Of a stretch of 64,000 bases of DNA, positions 8,622 through 17,533 are shown in pieces. The stretch's first letter is position 1. Each line of letters opens with the position of its first letter. Source of the stretch: Peribacillus alkalitolerans (GTDB lineage Bacteria > Bacillota > Bacilli > Bacillales > DSM-1321). The translations under genes and the position numbers were made by a program. The DNA lies in the NCBI RefSeq assembly GCF_010882125.1, contig NZ_JAAGVZ010000001.1, positions 124,001 through 188,000 of the forward strand, read 5' to 3'. Below the pieces are notes generated by a model. It saw nothing but the letters and a program-made list of their open reading frames with translations. It made no database searches and was not told the origin of the DNA.

Positions 8622-9505
8622 AGCTGAGATATTTTATTGTTGACGACGATTCAGCTAGCAGAAGAATGCTAGAGAAAATCATATCAGATGGAAATCTTGG
8701 AACGGTTATCGGTGAAGCAGAATCTGGAGTCGATTCACTTCCTCTCATCCTTTCTTTACGTCCAGATGTTGTTCTAATCGACTTTTTCATGCCTAAACTG
8801 GACGGAATTGAAACTATCGAACAATTGAGGATAAAAGGATTTGAAGGACAGTTCATCATGATTTCTCAAGTGGTAAATAAAGATATGGTAGGTGAAGCCT
8901 ATGAAAAAGGTATTGAATTTTTTATTCATAAACCTATCAATAGGTTAGAAGTACAAAGTATTTTAAAAAAGACGGCAGAACAATTCCGTCTGAGACAATC
9001 TTTAATGACGATTCGAGAATCTTTGGCGTCCGTGGAACAAACCAAGTTAACGCCAAAACAAAAAAGCGTGAAAGAAATCGTCTATTCTATATTAAATGAT
9101 ATGGGAATTATCGGAGAACCAGGAAGTGGAGATATGGTATTGATGATGGAGTTTCTAATAAATCGCCAAGATTCCTCATCACTATTGCCCCCTCTTAAGG
9201 AATTATATGAGGTTATTTCTGATTCAGATAAAGATATAAAAAAGGAAATTAAATCAATTGAGCAGCGCATCCGTCGGGCAATTATGGCAGCAATGAACAA
9301 CTTAGCTTCACTAGGAACTATTGATTATACAAATCCAAAATTCGAATACTATGCACCTCGTTATTTCGATTTTCAAGAAATAAGGGTACGCATGAAAGAA
9401 TTGGATCAGGAAAGCAATGAAACCACGAAAGTAAAAATAAATATAAAAAAATTTCTCCAAGTCTTGTATTTTGATTCATTAGAAAAATACACTTCAACTT
9501 CATAG
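8618..9505 (+). CDS. glnL: Response regulator, GlnL (YcbB) type
   Basis: The 295-residue protein has an N-terminal receiver (about 3-120) with acidic pocket D10/D11, phosphoacceptor D55 (VVLIDFFMP) and K105 (FIHKPI). Then comes the YcbB-type DNA-binding region with LTPKQKSVKEIVYSILNDMG and IEQRIRRAIMAAMNNLASLG, not a common OmpR/NarL output domain. It is encoded by the ATGA overlap with the kinase. It probably controls the symporter gene 293 bases downstream. A possible weak terminator (CCCC/GGGG pairing then T9) follows at about 9519-9549. Confidence 0.88.
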   Translation: MKLRYFIVDDDSASRRMLEKIISDGNLGTVIGEAESGVDSLPLILSLRPDVVLIDFFMPKLDGIETIEQLRIKGFEGQFIMISQVVNKDMVGEAYEKGIEFFIHKPINRLEVQSILKKTAEQFRLRQSLMTIRESLASVEQTKLTPKQKSVKEIVYSILNDMGIIGEPGSGDMVLMMEFLINRQDSSSLLPPLKELYEVISDSDKDIKKEIKSIEQRIRRAIMAAMNNLASLGTIDYTNPKFEYYAPRYFDFQEIRVRMKELDQESNETTKVKINIKKFLQVLYFDSLEKYTSTS

Positions 9506-9510
9506 CACTA

Positions 9511-9550
9511 ACTTCCCCAGATCTTTTGAGAGTGAAGGGGTTTTTTTTTG
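9511..9550 (+). terminator. Probable terminator of glnKL
   Basis: CCCC pairs with GGGG across an imperfect stem, directly followed by nine Ts. The stem is short, so termination may be partial. Confidence 0.5.
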
Positions 9551-9744
9551 TGACAGCTTTGGATTAACTTCAAGTGACATTCGCGAAGACGAAGCTATAA
9601 TAAGCGCAACTAGGCACATTGCCAGTATTAACAAAGATTTCTTTATTTGCTAATAAGCAATAAGACGGATTCTAATTCACTTCATGTCGGATTATGTAGG
9701 ATTCAGTAGTCTCCCCATATAATAAATTTTACATTTTACTTTTA

Positions 9745-9773
9745 CAATTTTCAAAAATTAGTAAGCGTTTACA
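9745..9773 (+). promoter_or_regulatory. CcpA cre site (and possible CodY half-match) before the symporter
   Basis: AGTAAGCGTTTACA (9760-9773) matches the cre consensus TGWAANCGNTNNCA except at the first base, 26 bases before the start codon. AATTTTCAAAAATTA (9745-9759) resembles a CodY box with three mismatches. Catabolite control is inferred from the match. Confidence 0.6.
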
Positions 9774-9798
9774 TTAAGAAAAATGGGGAGGAAATTCG

Positions 9799-11070
9799 AT
9801 GAAAAAACTTAAGTTTAGCTTAGCTTACCAAATTATTGTCGGATTGGTTTTAGGGATAATAGTCGGAGCCATTTTTTATGGAAATCCTGCTGTAGCAACA
9901 TATTTACAGCCAATCGGAGACATCTTTATTCGATTGATTAAAATGATTGTCATTCCAATTGTTGTTTCAACGTTAATCCTTGGGGTTGCTGGTACTGGGG
10001 ATATGAAAAAGCTGGGTAAACTCGGCGGTAAAACGATTCTTTACTTTGAAATTGTTACAACGATTGCGATTATTGTAGGTTTATTTGCTGCCAACTTGTT
10101 TAAACCAGGCGTTGGAGTGGATATGTCAAAGCTGGCTAAAGGCGATATTCAAAGCTATGTTGACACATCCGAACAAGCAACAAGTCATAGTTTTGCCGAT
10201 ACTTTTGTCAATATTATTCCGAAAAATATCTTCGAATCTTTAATGAATGGGGACATGCTTGCAATCATCTTCTTTTCCGTCATGTTCGGATTAGGAATTG
10301 CTGCAATCGGTGAAAAAGGAAAGCCTGTTTTAGCATTCTTCCAAGGTACTGCCGATGCCATGTTCTGGGTGACCAATCAAGTAATGAGATTTGCACCATT
10401 TGGTGTTTTTGCCTTGATAGGAGTTACGGTTTCAAAATTTGGTGTAGAATCCTTAATTCCACTTGGAAAATTAGTAATTTGCGTTTATGCGACAATGCTC
10501 TTCTTTGTTGTTGTGATATTAGGTGGGATCGCGAAGATGTGCGGAACCAGCTTACTTCATATCGTTAAGATTTTAAAGGACGAAATCATCCTTGCTTATT
10601 CTACAGCAAGTTCAGAAAGTGTATTGCCAAAAGTAATGCAAAAAATGGAGAAATACGGATGTCCGAAAGACGTGGTTTCATTCGTTATCCCAACCGGCTA
10701 TTCATTTAACTTAGATGGTTCTACACTTTATCAAGCATTAGCAGCAATTTTCATTGCTCAAATGTACGGAATCGATTTAAGTATTTCTCAACAAATTTCT
10801 TTAATGTTAGTATTAATGGTTACATCTAAAGGTATTGCTGGTGTTCCGGGAGTTTCATTCGTCGTTCTATTAGCGACTCTAGGAACTGTAGGTATTCCAC
10901 TAGAAGGACTAGCATTTATTGCTGGTATTGATAGATTACTTGATATGGCTCGTACCGTTGTTAATGTAATCGGTAATTCTTTGGCGGCAATCGTTATGTC
11001 TAAGTGGGAAGGACGATTCGATACAAAGAAAGGTAAAGAATACATCACTTCCATTCAAAAAGCTGCATAA
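9799..11070 (+). CDS. gltT: Dicarboxylate/amino acid:cation symporter (GltT/GltP, DAACS family)
   Basis: The 423-residue protein has eight membrane helices and two re-entrant loops. It shows the serine-rich HP1 motif STASSESVLPK, the TM7 motif NLDGSTLYQ (NMDGT equivalent), the HP2 region KGIAGVPGVSF, and the TM8 segment RLLDMARTVVNVIGNSLA with the D...R...N substrate-binding residues of glutamate/aspartate carriers. It imports glutamate, aspartate or C4-dicarboxylates with Na+/H+. The start at 9799 follows GGGGAGG. Position after glnKL suggests it is the target of that system, with a cre site adding catabolite control. The precise substrate is not certain. Confidence 0.88.
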   Translation: MKKLKFSLAYQIIVGLVLGIIVGAIFYGNPAVATYLQPIGDIFIRLIKMIVIPIVVSTLILGVAGTGDMKKLGKLGGKTILYFEIVTTIAIIVGLFAANLFKPGVGVDMSKLAKGDIQSYVDTSEQATSHSFADTFVNIIPKNIFESLMNGDMLAIIFFSVMFGLGIAAIGEKGKPVLAFFQGTADAMFWVTNQVMRFAPFGVFALIGVTVSKFGVESLIPLGKLVICVYATMLFFVVVILGGIAKMCGTSLLHIVKILKDEIILAYSTASSESVLPKVMQKMEKYGCPKDVVSFVIPTGYSFNLDGSTLYQALAAIFIAQMYGIDLSISQQISLMLVLMVTSKGIAGVPGVSFVVLLATLGTVGIPLEGLAFIAGIDRLLDMARTVVNVIGNSLAAIVMSKWEGRFDTKKGKEYITSIQKAA

Positions 11071-11089
11071 GTAACAAAAATCTAATAAC

Positions 11090-11130
11090 TGAGAAGGCCT
11101 ACCGAAAAGTGGTAGGCCTTCTCTTTTGTT
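11090..11130 (+). terminator. Terminator of the symporter gene
   Basis: AGAAGGCCTACC and GGTAGGCCTTCT form a perfect 12-bp stem followed by CTTTTGTTTT. Confidence 0.9.
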
Positions 11131-11230
11131 TTCTAGCACTACTAAACTAATATTAAGAGGCTGCTCACTTAATTGAGATAATAGGTAAGTAAGATAATTA
11201 TCCTAGAAGAGATAAAAGTTTTTAAAGTTA

Positions 11231-11269
11231 AAAAAGAGTGCTTAAGGGAACGAATCCCTTAAACACTCT
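11231..11269 (-). terminator. Terminator of the large subtilase gene
   Basis: On the minus strand AGAGTGTTTAAGGGA pairs with TCCCTTAAGCACTCT (one mismatch), followed by TTTTTT. Confidence 0.9.
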
Positions 11270-11299
11270 GATCTAGCAAAGATTATTTTATAAAATTAA

Positions 11300-14200
11300 T
11301 TAGAGACCAAGCTCTTGCAGAATCTTCTCCAATGTTTTGCCTTTGTAATTCTCTTTCGATTTTGGAGCGTTTTCTACTGTCGGATTTTGCATTAAATAGT
11401 TCCTTTGTACAAATGCCATATCCTGTGCATCTACAGTGCCGTCATAATTAATATCCCCATCGCGGTCACTTGTTCCCCACGTTTCTTGGATGTAAACTGC
11501 ATCCATTACATCAATGACATCATCTTTATTAACATCTCCGCCTATCGCTGGTTTATTCGGCAGATATTTGTTTTGGTTAGTTACTTTTCCGCCATCAATG
11601 AATCCAATCGTAAATGTATTGTGCACTGTAAAGTGGCCCGGCACATTAAGCTCGAATTGGAATTCTTCATCTGTTAACGGTAATGGAATTTCATAACCTA
11701 TGTCCGAACCAAGTCTAGGACTTCCATTATACACCTTTCCGTCAACGCCCGTTGCCTTTACTGTGACACCCACCTTCATGTAATCATTCGGTCTTGGTGT
11801 TCCATCTGGCATCATAAATGCCTCTGCATCATATGCCCCACGAGCCAACGAATATGTCGGTTCCAAAAAGATCATTGGATTTGCACTTAACGCTTCCTTC
11901 TTTACATTATTCGTATCTGTGTAAGAAGCTTTCATATATCTAGCATAAAACAGAGGAGCTATCGTATAGTTGTCGTCCTTCATCTTAAATGCTACATCCA
12001 CTAGAGAGAGGTCACCGGACAAGCCTGGCACTCCTTCCTTCGTTGTTGCTGTAATCGTCAGTTTTCTATAAGTTCCACCGTCTGCTACGTCCTCTACTTT
12101 CACATCCACTGACTTGCTGACGCTGCTGTGTGGCGTCACAATCGGTTGTTCCGCAAGTGTAGCATTATATGAGAGTGAATACACGGCTTCTTTTACATTG
12201 TTTACATTATTTAGGGTCAATGTAGTTTGGGCTGTCTCTCCCATTTTTGCCGCTGTTTTTTCTGCCTTCATATTGGCATACAACTCTCCCTCACGGATGA
12301 AGTAGATCATTCTGCTTTCTTTCCATGTTTTATTGGTCGCAGCATCTGTGCCATAAAACCAAAGCTGCATCGGTCTCGTTTGATTCATCGGAATATCGAC
12401 GGAGAATGTGCCATCTTCATTTACAGGAATTTGTACTTCACGGCCGCCAAGCTGGTCTTGATAAAACATTTTGTTATTTCCTTGGGTAAAATTAAATCCT
12501 GCCGCTTTCATATCATCAATTTCTTTATCAAATATAGAACCAGTCACTCTCACTGTTTTTTCTTCCGGCTTATATTCATACACATCTGATTTTAGATTCA
12601 GATCGATTTTTGGAGCGATGCTTTCAATATAAATAGGCGTTTCTTTAGAGAATGTTTTTCCTCCATCATTCGTGCCTACAAATTTCAATCTGTATGATCC
12701 TTCTTTTGCCAGTTGTTGGTTGTAAGCGATAGGATTTTCTGAATTTCCTGTAAACGGATAGTACAGTCCCTTAAAAACTTGTTTGAAAGAAAGATCTACC
12801 TTTTCATTCATTAGAATTCCATCAAGAGTTCCGACGAATCCGATTTCTTTGTTTGTTTTTCCATCTATCAGAAACACATCAATCGTACGCATATGGGACT
12901 TTAATCTCATGATCGCATCAGAAGCCGCCGCCATCGTAGTATATCGGTAATCACCAGTTGTTGTAATTGCCTTATTGACCATATCTACTGATTCAATTCC
13001 CTCTTCAGTTGTGCGGATAGCAAAAGGCACTTGGTATGTTTCTTCCGGATTTGCTTGGTTCGTATACGTAATATAGCCTTCATACGTTCCTAGCGCTGCT
13101 GTTTTTGGAACAGAGATCGAAACCGCCGTTTTCTTTTGCGCATTTCCACTAACGTTTACTGTCTTATCTGTTAAAATTTGAACACCGTTAGCATCTGCAT
13201 CTTTTGAAGTTCTATAATCGTTTTGGAATCGTCCTTCCAACACTTGAAACTCGACTTTCACGTCAAATGTTTTTGCTTGTTTACTATTGTTATAGACGAT
13301 AAGAGAACGTTGATCAGACACATTGGTTCCATTCGGTGCAAATGTACCGAAGCTGATCGCCCCTGTTTTATCTTTAACCGAAACGTAATCACCTTTTTTA
13401 TCTACCTTACCTTGCGTTTCATCTACAACTTCAATCCGCGCTTGGGAATGAACCGCTTCATACGGATCCACTACACCTGCTCCTACTTCATAAACGCTGT
13501 ATTCTCCGTTTAACGGATCTGCGGTGTTCATCAATACTTGCTTCACTTGTTCCGGAGTAAAATCCGGGTTCGATTGTAATAATAATGCCGCTACTCCAGC
13601 CACATTAGGACTTGCCATAGATGTTCCTGATAGTCTTTCATATGCATATTGATAGTTTCCGATTTGATCTGCCCCGTGCATATACGAAGGTACAGTAGAG
13701 AAGACGGATACTCCCGGTGCTGTTACCTCCGGCTTAATATCGTAAGTCGTACGAGCCGGTCCACGTGAACTAAAGGAAGCAAGCTTGTTCCCTTCTGTCA
13801 TCACTTGTCCAATATCATCAAATGATATTGTCGCTTTGTCTGTCACTTTTTGTTTCAATGCAGTACCGTGTTCATAGGATAGAGAAAATGTTGGAACAAA
13901 GCCGTAGCCCTCTCCTAAATACGATGGGATATATCCTTCTCCGGGAATGTTATTCATCATCAATACTGCTTTTGCACCGTGTTTTTTCGCTTCTTTGATC
14001 TTAGCATCCAATGAGAGAATCCCTCTATCGACTAAGACAACCTTTTCGTTAACATCTTTATTGTTATAGTTATTAGCAGACCCTATTCCAACGTAAACAA
14101 TTGAAAGACTCTGGCCCTTTAACTCTTCTACTCTATCTTCCAAGCCCTTTGCCAGCAGTTTTAAATCTGCGGATACATCATCTAATGAACCTTTTGCCGT

Positions 14201-15451
14201 TGCAATTGTTTCTGATGTATCGCTCGCCCCTACTGTAATCGCTAATGCAGCCGCACCCGGGGATCCTAGTGTATACAACCTGTCACCGCTGTTTCCAGCA
14301 GAAACAACCGCTGTTACTCCTGCCAGCACCGCATTATTTAATGCCATGCTTGTAACATAAAGAGGATCATTGTAGGCTCTTCCCAAAGAAAGATTGATTA
14401 CATCCATCCCATCCTCCACAGATTTATCGATCGCAGCTAAAATGGCTTCTGTTGTACCGGTTCCATATTCTCCTAATACACGATACGCATAAATATCCGC
14501 TTCCGGCGCTACTCCCGTCACAGCATAATCCGTATTATTTTCACCTTGGCCCGCAATAATGCCAGCAACATGAGTTCCATGTTGAGTGTAATAATAGGCA
14601 CCGGTCAAAGGATTGATTTCTGCATATCCCGATTTTTCCCAATCATCATATGTTGTTTCCATTGGGTCATTATCGTTATCGACAAAATCGTATCCGCCTT
14701 TATACGCATCCTTTAAATCTGGATGGTTATAGTCAATGCCAGTATCTATTACCCCTACCTTTATCCCTTCTCCAGTAAGCCCTTCTGCATGTAATTTATC
14801 TACTCCAGGATATGTCAGCATTCCTGTCTCTTTATTCTCGTTAGAGGAAGCACCTTTCTGAACAGGAGGTTCAACATGTACTTCTTCATTGCTCCATATG
14901 GCTTTTACTGAATTGGATTGAAGCAATGCTTTTACTTTGTTGGCAGGTAGTTCAATCGCAACACCATTAAATGCATTTTTGTATAATCTTTTTACGTTAT
15001 AGATATTTTTTTTCTTCTTTAAATCCTCTTTATATATTTCCTGCAAATCTGATTTGAATGTTTCATGCGCTGCATCTGCTTTTTGTTTCGCATCGTTTAG
15101 CAACAGCTGCTTCCCATTAACTGCAGCTTCTGCTACCGCTGTTTTTGCAGGCTTGTCCTTAAATTCTACAATGACAGAAATGCTCTCTTCGCTTTCAAGA
15201 TTTGTATTTGGCGATAATTGAAGTCCTCCACTGTCACTTGTTTGCAATTGATTTAACGCTTGTCGCTGTTCAGGAGTCAAATTTGACAGGACTTGCTCAA
15301 TTTGCGAAATGGTTTTTGCAGAAACAACCTGATTGATGGGAGTTTGTGCGAATGAACTAAATAAAAGCCCTGTACTTAATGTTAATGTTGTTAAACCTTT
15401 TGTAATTCTATGATTCATTCTTCTCTTCCCTTCCCTTCTTTTCTTTATCAC
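11300..15451 (-). CDS. Vpr/lactocepin-like S8 subtilase with C-terminal cohesin-like and dockerin-like modules
   Basis: This is a very large secreted serine protease of 1383 codons. After the signal peptide (hydrophobic core about 20-44) come an I9-type propeptide (about 90-190) and an S8 catalytic domain with D236 (VIDTGID), H291 (HGTHVAG), oxyanion N387 (SAGNSGD) and S611 (GTSMASP). A PA domain is inserted at about 440-545. Beta-rich modules follow. A cohesin-like segment (about 1085-1190) and two dockerin-type calcium loops close the protein: D1306-N1308-D1310-D1314 and D1333-N1335-D1337-D1341. The reading begins at GTG 15451 (GGGAG five bases upstream); ATG 15418, giving MNHRITKGL, is an alternative. 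It is about 1.7 times the length of Vpr. The gene has its own terminator, and an HTH-TPR regulator gene lies upstream. Confidence 0.9.
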   Translation of the reverse strand: MIKKRREGKRRMNHRITKGLTTLTLSTGLLFSSFAQTPINQVVSAKTISQIEQVLSNLTPEQRQALNQLQTSDSGGLQLSPNTNLESEESISVIVEFKDKPAKTAVAEAAVNGKQLLLNDAKQKADAAHETFKSDLQEIYKEDLKKKKNIYNVKRLYKNAFNGVAIELPANKVKALLQSNSVKAIWSNEEVHVEPPVQKGASSNENKETGMLTYPGVDKLHAEGLTGEGIKVGVIDTGIDYNHPDLKDAYKGGYDFVDNDNDPMETTYDDWEKSGYAEINPLTGAYYYTQHGTHVAGIIAGQGENNTDYAVTGVAPEADIYAYRVLGEYGTGTTEAILAAIDKSVEDGMDVINLSLGRAYNDPLYVTSMALNNAVLAGVTAVVSAGNSGDRLYTLGSPGAAALAITVGASDTSETIATAKGSLDDVSADLKLLAKGLEDRVEELKGQSLSIVYVGIGSANNYNNKDVNEKVVLVDRGILSLDAKIKEAKKHGAKAVLMMNNIPGEGYIPSYLGEGYGFVPTFSLSYEHGTALKQKVTDKATISFDDIGQVMTEGNKLASFSSRGPARTTYDIKPEVTAPGVSVFSTVPSYMHGADQIGNYQYAYERLSGTSMASPNVAGVAALLLQSNPDFTPEQVKQVLMNTADPLNGEYSVYEVGAGVVDPYEAVHSQARIEVVDETQGKVDKKGDYVSVKDKTGAISFGTFAPNGTNVSDQRSLIVYNNSKQAKTFDVKVEFQVLEGRFQNDYRTSKDADANGVQILTDKTVNVSGNAQKKTAVSISVPKTAALGTYEGYITYTNQANPEETYQVPFAIRTTEEGIESVDMVNKAITTTGDYRYTTMAAASDAIMRLKSHMRTIDVFLIDGKTNKEIGFVGTLDGILMNEKVDLSFKQVFKGLYYPFTGNSENPIAYNQQLAKEGSYRLKFVGTNDGGKTFSKETPIYIESIAPKIDLNLKSDVYEYKPEEKTVRVTGSIFDKEIDDMKAAGFNFTQGNNKMFYQDQLGGREVQIPVNEDGTFSVDIPMNQTRPMQLWFYGTDAATNKTWKESRMIYFIREGELYANMKAEKTAAKMGETAQTTLTLNNVNNVKEAVYSLSYNATLAEQPIVTPHSSVSKSVDVKVEDVADGGTYRKLTITATTKEGVPGLSGDLSLVDVAFKMKDDNYTIAPLFYARYMKASYTDTNNVKKEALSANPMIFLEPTYSLARGAYDAEAFMMPDGTPRPNDYMKVGVTVKATGVDGKVYNGSPRLGSDIGYEIPLPLTDEEFQFELNVPGHFTVHNTFTIGFIDGGKVTNQNKYLPNKPAIGGDVNKDDVIDVMDAVYIQETWGTSDRDGDINYDGTVDAQDMAFVQRNYLMQNPTVENAPKSKENYKGKTLEKILQELGL

Positions 15452-15513
15452 TATTGCTCCCTCATTATATTTAGATTTGACGGAATATTATTTTTGAAAA
15501 ATTCTATCAAATC

Positions 15514-15551
15514 AAAAAAAAAAAAAAAATGAGAGCTCTTTTTAGCTCTCA
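15514..15551 (-). terminator. Terminator of the HTH-TPR regulator, with T15 tract
   Basis: On the minus strand TGAGAGCT and AGCTCTCA enclose AAAAAG-type loop bases and are followed by fifteen Ts. It separates the regulator from the subtilase gene. Confidence 0.9.
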
Positions 15552-15570
15552 CCCTTCACTTTATCAATAG

Positions 15571-16827
15571 TTAATGATTGTTTCCTGTACTTAATAATTG
15601 AGTATATTTCACTTCATGTTGAAGCGTTGCATGGAATCTATATTTCCAAAAGGCTAATAAACATTTTTTTAACCTTGCTACATTTCCAATTCTATTCGAT
15701 GAATCCGCCACTTCTAATAGTTCATTCAATCCTTCTTCAAATTGATTGCATTTACATTGAAACAAAGCATATGCATAGCAATAATCCAAATACATTTTTC
15801 CTTTTAGCCATGGTTCCTTACTTTTCGCCATATCTTCAATGACATGTTTGAACCTTTTAATCAATCTATTTACATCATCTAATCGATTTAATTGAATGTA
15901 TGTCTCCAATATTCTCGGCAACCCAACATACATATCGTCCCTATTTTCCAGCCAGGAGAGATATTCATCCGCATATTCTACTTGTCCTAAATCCAATAGG
16001 GCAACATAGCGATTTCCAACAGATATATCTGCAAAAAATTCATTTACTTGTGCGTATTGCTCAATTAGATCTAATACTTCCTCAAGAGAAGCTCCTAATC
16101 TTGCCAAAGCAAAACTCTTATACATTAAAGCCCGTCCATAATAATCCCCTTCTGTTGCCAATTGTTTCAATTTTTCAGCGTAATTCAGCACTTGCTTCCA
16201 TTCTTCTCTCCGGTAGTAATCTGCCATGATCCACATATATGCTTCTTTCCTAGTCTCAATTGGCATGTATGCTAAATGATCTAATACATGAGAAAGCGCA
16301 TGCTGCCCTTTGTCTGTCATTCTTACAATAAAAAATCTCCTGAAATAGCTTATAGCCACTTCCTCTGAAAAGCGATCTGATTCATTTTCAATAACCACTT
16401 CATAAAGGGGAAGTGCTCGCTCTCCTTTTCCTACTTGAAAAAGCTCTTCTGCAACAGAAAAGATATACGATAAGTTTTTCTTTCTAATTGTTTTTGAATT
16501 TTCTTCCAACATTAAATTAATTAAGTCACTATAATGATTCTCATGGCCATCAGCTGCACACTTATACAAGAACTGTATACATCTGCGCTTGTCAATTCGT
16601 TTTCCTTCGATTAAACAGTCTTCCACATAGTATGAATAAAGAGTACCTTCTGATAGCCCGAAAGCATTTGTAATCGCATCTAAATTTTGCAAAGAAAGGG
16701 GTTGCTTATGATTAAGAATGCGACTAATCTCACTAATATGAATACCGGATCTTTTTGAAACCTCTGTCTTATTCCACTTTTTCATTTCCATATATTTTAG
16801 AATTTCTTGAAATAAAGCAGCATTCAT
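15571..16827 (-). CDS. HTH (XRE) regulator with TPR-like helical C-terminal domain
   Basis: The protein has about 418 residues. A Cro/C1-type HTH spans about 5-65 (KWNKTEVSKRSGIHISEISRIL). The rest is an all-helical repeat region (FQVGKGERALPLYEVVIE, YAEKLKQLATEGDYYGRALM), similar in plan to RNPP-type regulators but not matching a named member I recognise. ATG 16827 follows AGGTGA with good spacing; an in-frame GTG at 16836 is an alternative. It lies directly upstream of and co-oriented with the large subtilase but is separated by a strong terminator. It mirrors the regulator-protease pair at the window start. Regulation of the protease by this protein is inference only. Confidence 0.75.
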   Translation of the reverse strand: MNAALFQEILKYMEMKKWNKTEVSKRSGIHISEISRILNHKQPLSLQNLDAITNAFGLSEGTLYSYYVEDCLIEGKRIDKRRCIQFLYKCAADGHENHYSDLINLMLEENSKTIRKKNLSYIFSVAEELFQVGKGERALPLYEVVIENESDRFSEEVAISYFRRFFIVRMTDKGQHALSHVLDHLAYMPIETRKEAYMWIMADYYRREEWKQVLNYAEKLKQLATEGDYYGRALMYKSFALARLGASLEEVLDLIEQYAQVNEFFADISVGNRYVALLDLGQVEYADEYLSWLENRDDMYVGLPRILETYIQLNRLDDVNRLIKRFKHVIEDMAKSKEPWLKGKMYLDYCYAYALFQCKCNQFEEGLNELLEVADSSNRIGNVARLKKCLLAFWKYRFHATLQHEVKYTQLLSTGNNH

Positions 16828-17263
16828 TTTTTTCACCTGGCCCTAATATTCTCCATTTATCTTAATATGCCATAACTCGATTTTGTAACACATGAGCGGT
16901 TTTTCCCACATTCACAGTTAATTTCTAACATTATTATCTTTGATAATAATTACGATTTTTGACTAATCTACACTTCAAAAAGGGCACTTCTTCTACATGA
17001 AGAAACGCCTCCGTTCGTAATATAGGTTAGCCAGATCTCTTTGACCTTTTTCTATATGGTCATATGATACGGTAGTCAGCGTAGTACATTCCTACCATTG
17101 GATTCGATCTCGTTAGTTAAACTGTTAACCCTATTTCAAATACAACAATTAAGGAAACTTCACAAAACACAAAAAATCAACGAAAAGTTTTGACAGTTCT
17201 GTGAAAAAAGTTTTGACAATTATGTGAACAAATTGAATAATATATTTTATAGAAGGAGGGATC
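16828..17263. other. Divergent intergenic region with an orphan hairpin and a 23-bp direct repeat
   Basis: No gene is apparent. On the minus strand TTCTTC-ATGTA-GAAGAA nested in GGC/GCC (16983-17007) is followed by CTTTTT, which looks like a terminator with no recognisable gene upstream. On the plus side the 23-bp repeat at 17184-17229 precedes the small membrane protein gene. Confidence 0.55.
17184..17243 (+). promoter_or_regulatory. Direct-repeat promoter region of the small membrane protein gene
   Basis: Two copies of a roughly 23-bp unit (AAAAGTTTTGACA, TT, TGTGAA) start at 17184 and 17207; TTTTGACA is at 17188 and 17211. The second TTGACA (17213-17218) is a good -35, with AATAAT about 17 bases on as a plausible -10. 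The duplicated GACAnTTnTGTGAA could bind a regulator. Confidence 0.5.
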
Positions 17264-17497
17264 GTGAATATGGAATCTAAATTATTAAATGCAGTGAAAA
17301 CTGTTGGTCTATTGGTACTCTCCATTGGAGTGATGATTTTTTCACTCAGTTTTTGGGTAAGCGATTACGAATATTTAGCTCCGATTGGCATCGGAACCGT
17401 TGTAGGTGCTGTTTTTATCTTTTTGATAGGCGTATTTTTTGTAGCTACTGAAGAAATGTTAAACAAAACGGAAAAAGGTATTCCAATCAAAAAATAA
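17264..17497 (+). CDS. Small two-helix membrane protein, unknown
   Basis: The frame begins GTG AAT ATG at 17264 with AAGGAGGG at 17253-17260. GTG (spacing about 4) and ATG 17270 (about 10) are both possible, giving 77 or 75 residues. Two hydrophobic segments (about 12-32 and 42-62) flank a short loop with WVSDYEY; the tail is charged (NKTEKGIPIKK). I do not recognise the family. It converges on qoxABCD, sharing a bidirectional terminator. The strong ribosome binding site and promoter-like upstream repeats argue it is expressed. Confidence 0.75.
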   Translation: MNMESKLLNAVKTVGLLVLSIGVMIFSLSFWVSDYEYLAPIGIGTVVGAVFIFLIGVFFVATEEMLNKTEKGIPIKK

Positions 17498-17531
17498 AGG
17501 AGCGCCACTGTAGGCACCCCTTTATTTTTTT
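17491..17531. terminator. Bidirectional terminator between the small membrane gene and qoxD
   Basis: AAAGG-G-GCC (from 17496) pairs imperfectly with GGC-C-CCTTT (to 17523), with T-rich sequence on the plus side and T-rich on the minus side (AAAAAAT at 17489-17496). Confidence 0.75.
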
Positions 17532-17533
17532 GA

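Noticed and set aside
12114..13513. Several plus-strand frames opposite the large subtilase
   Set aside because: They lie antisense to well-conserved protease sequence and lack ribosome binding sites.
17080..17130. T-arm-like GGATTCGATCTC suggesting a tRNA
   Set aside because: No acceptor or anticodon arms can be folded around it.
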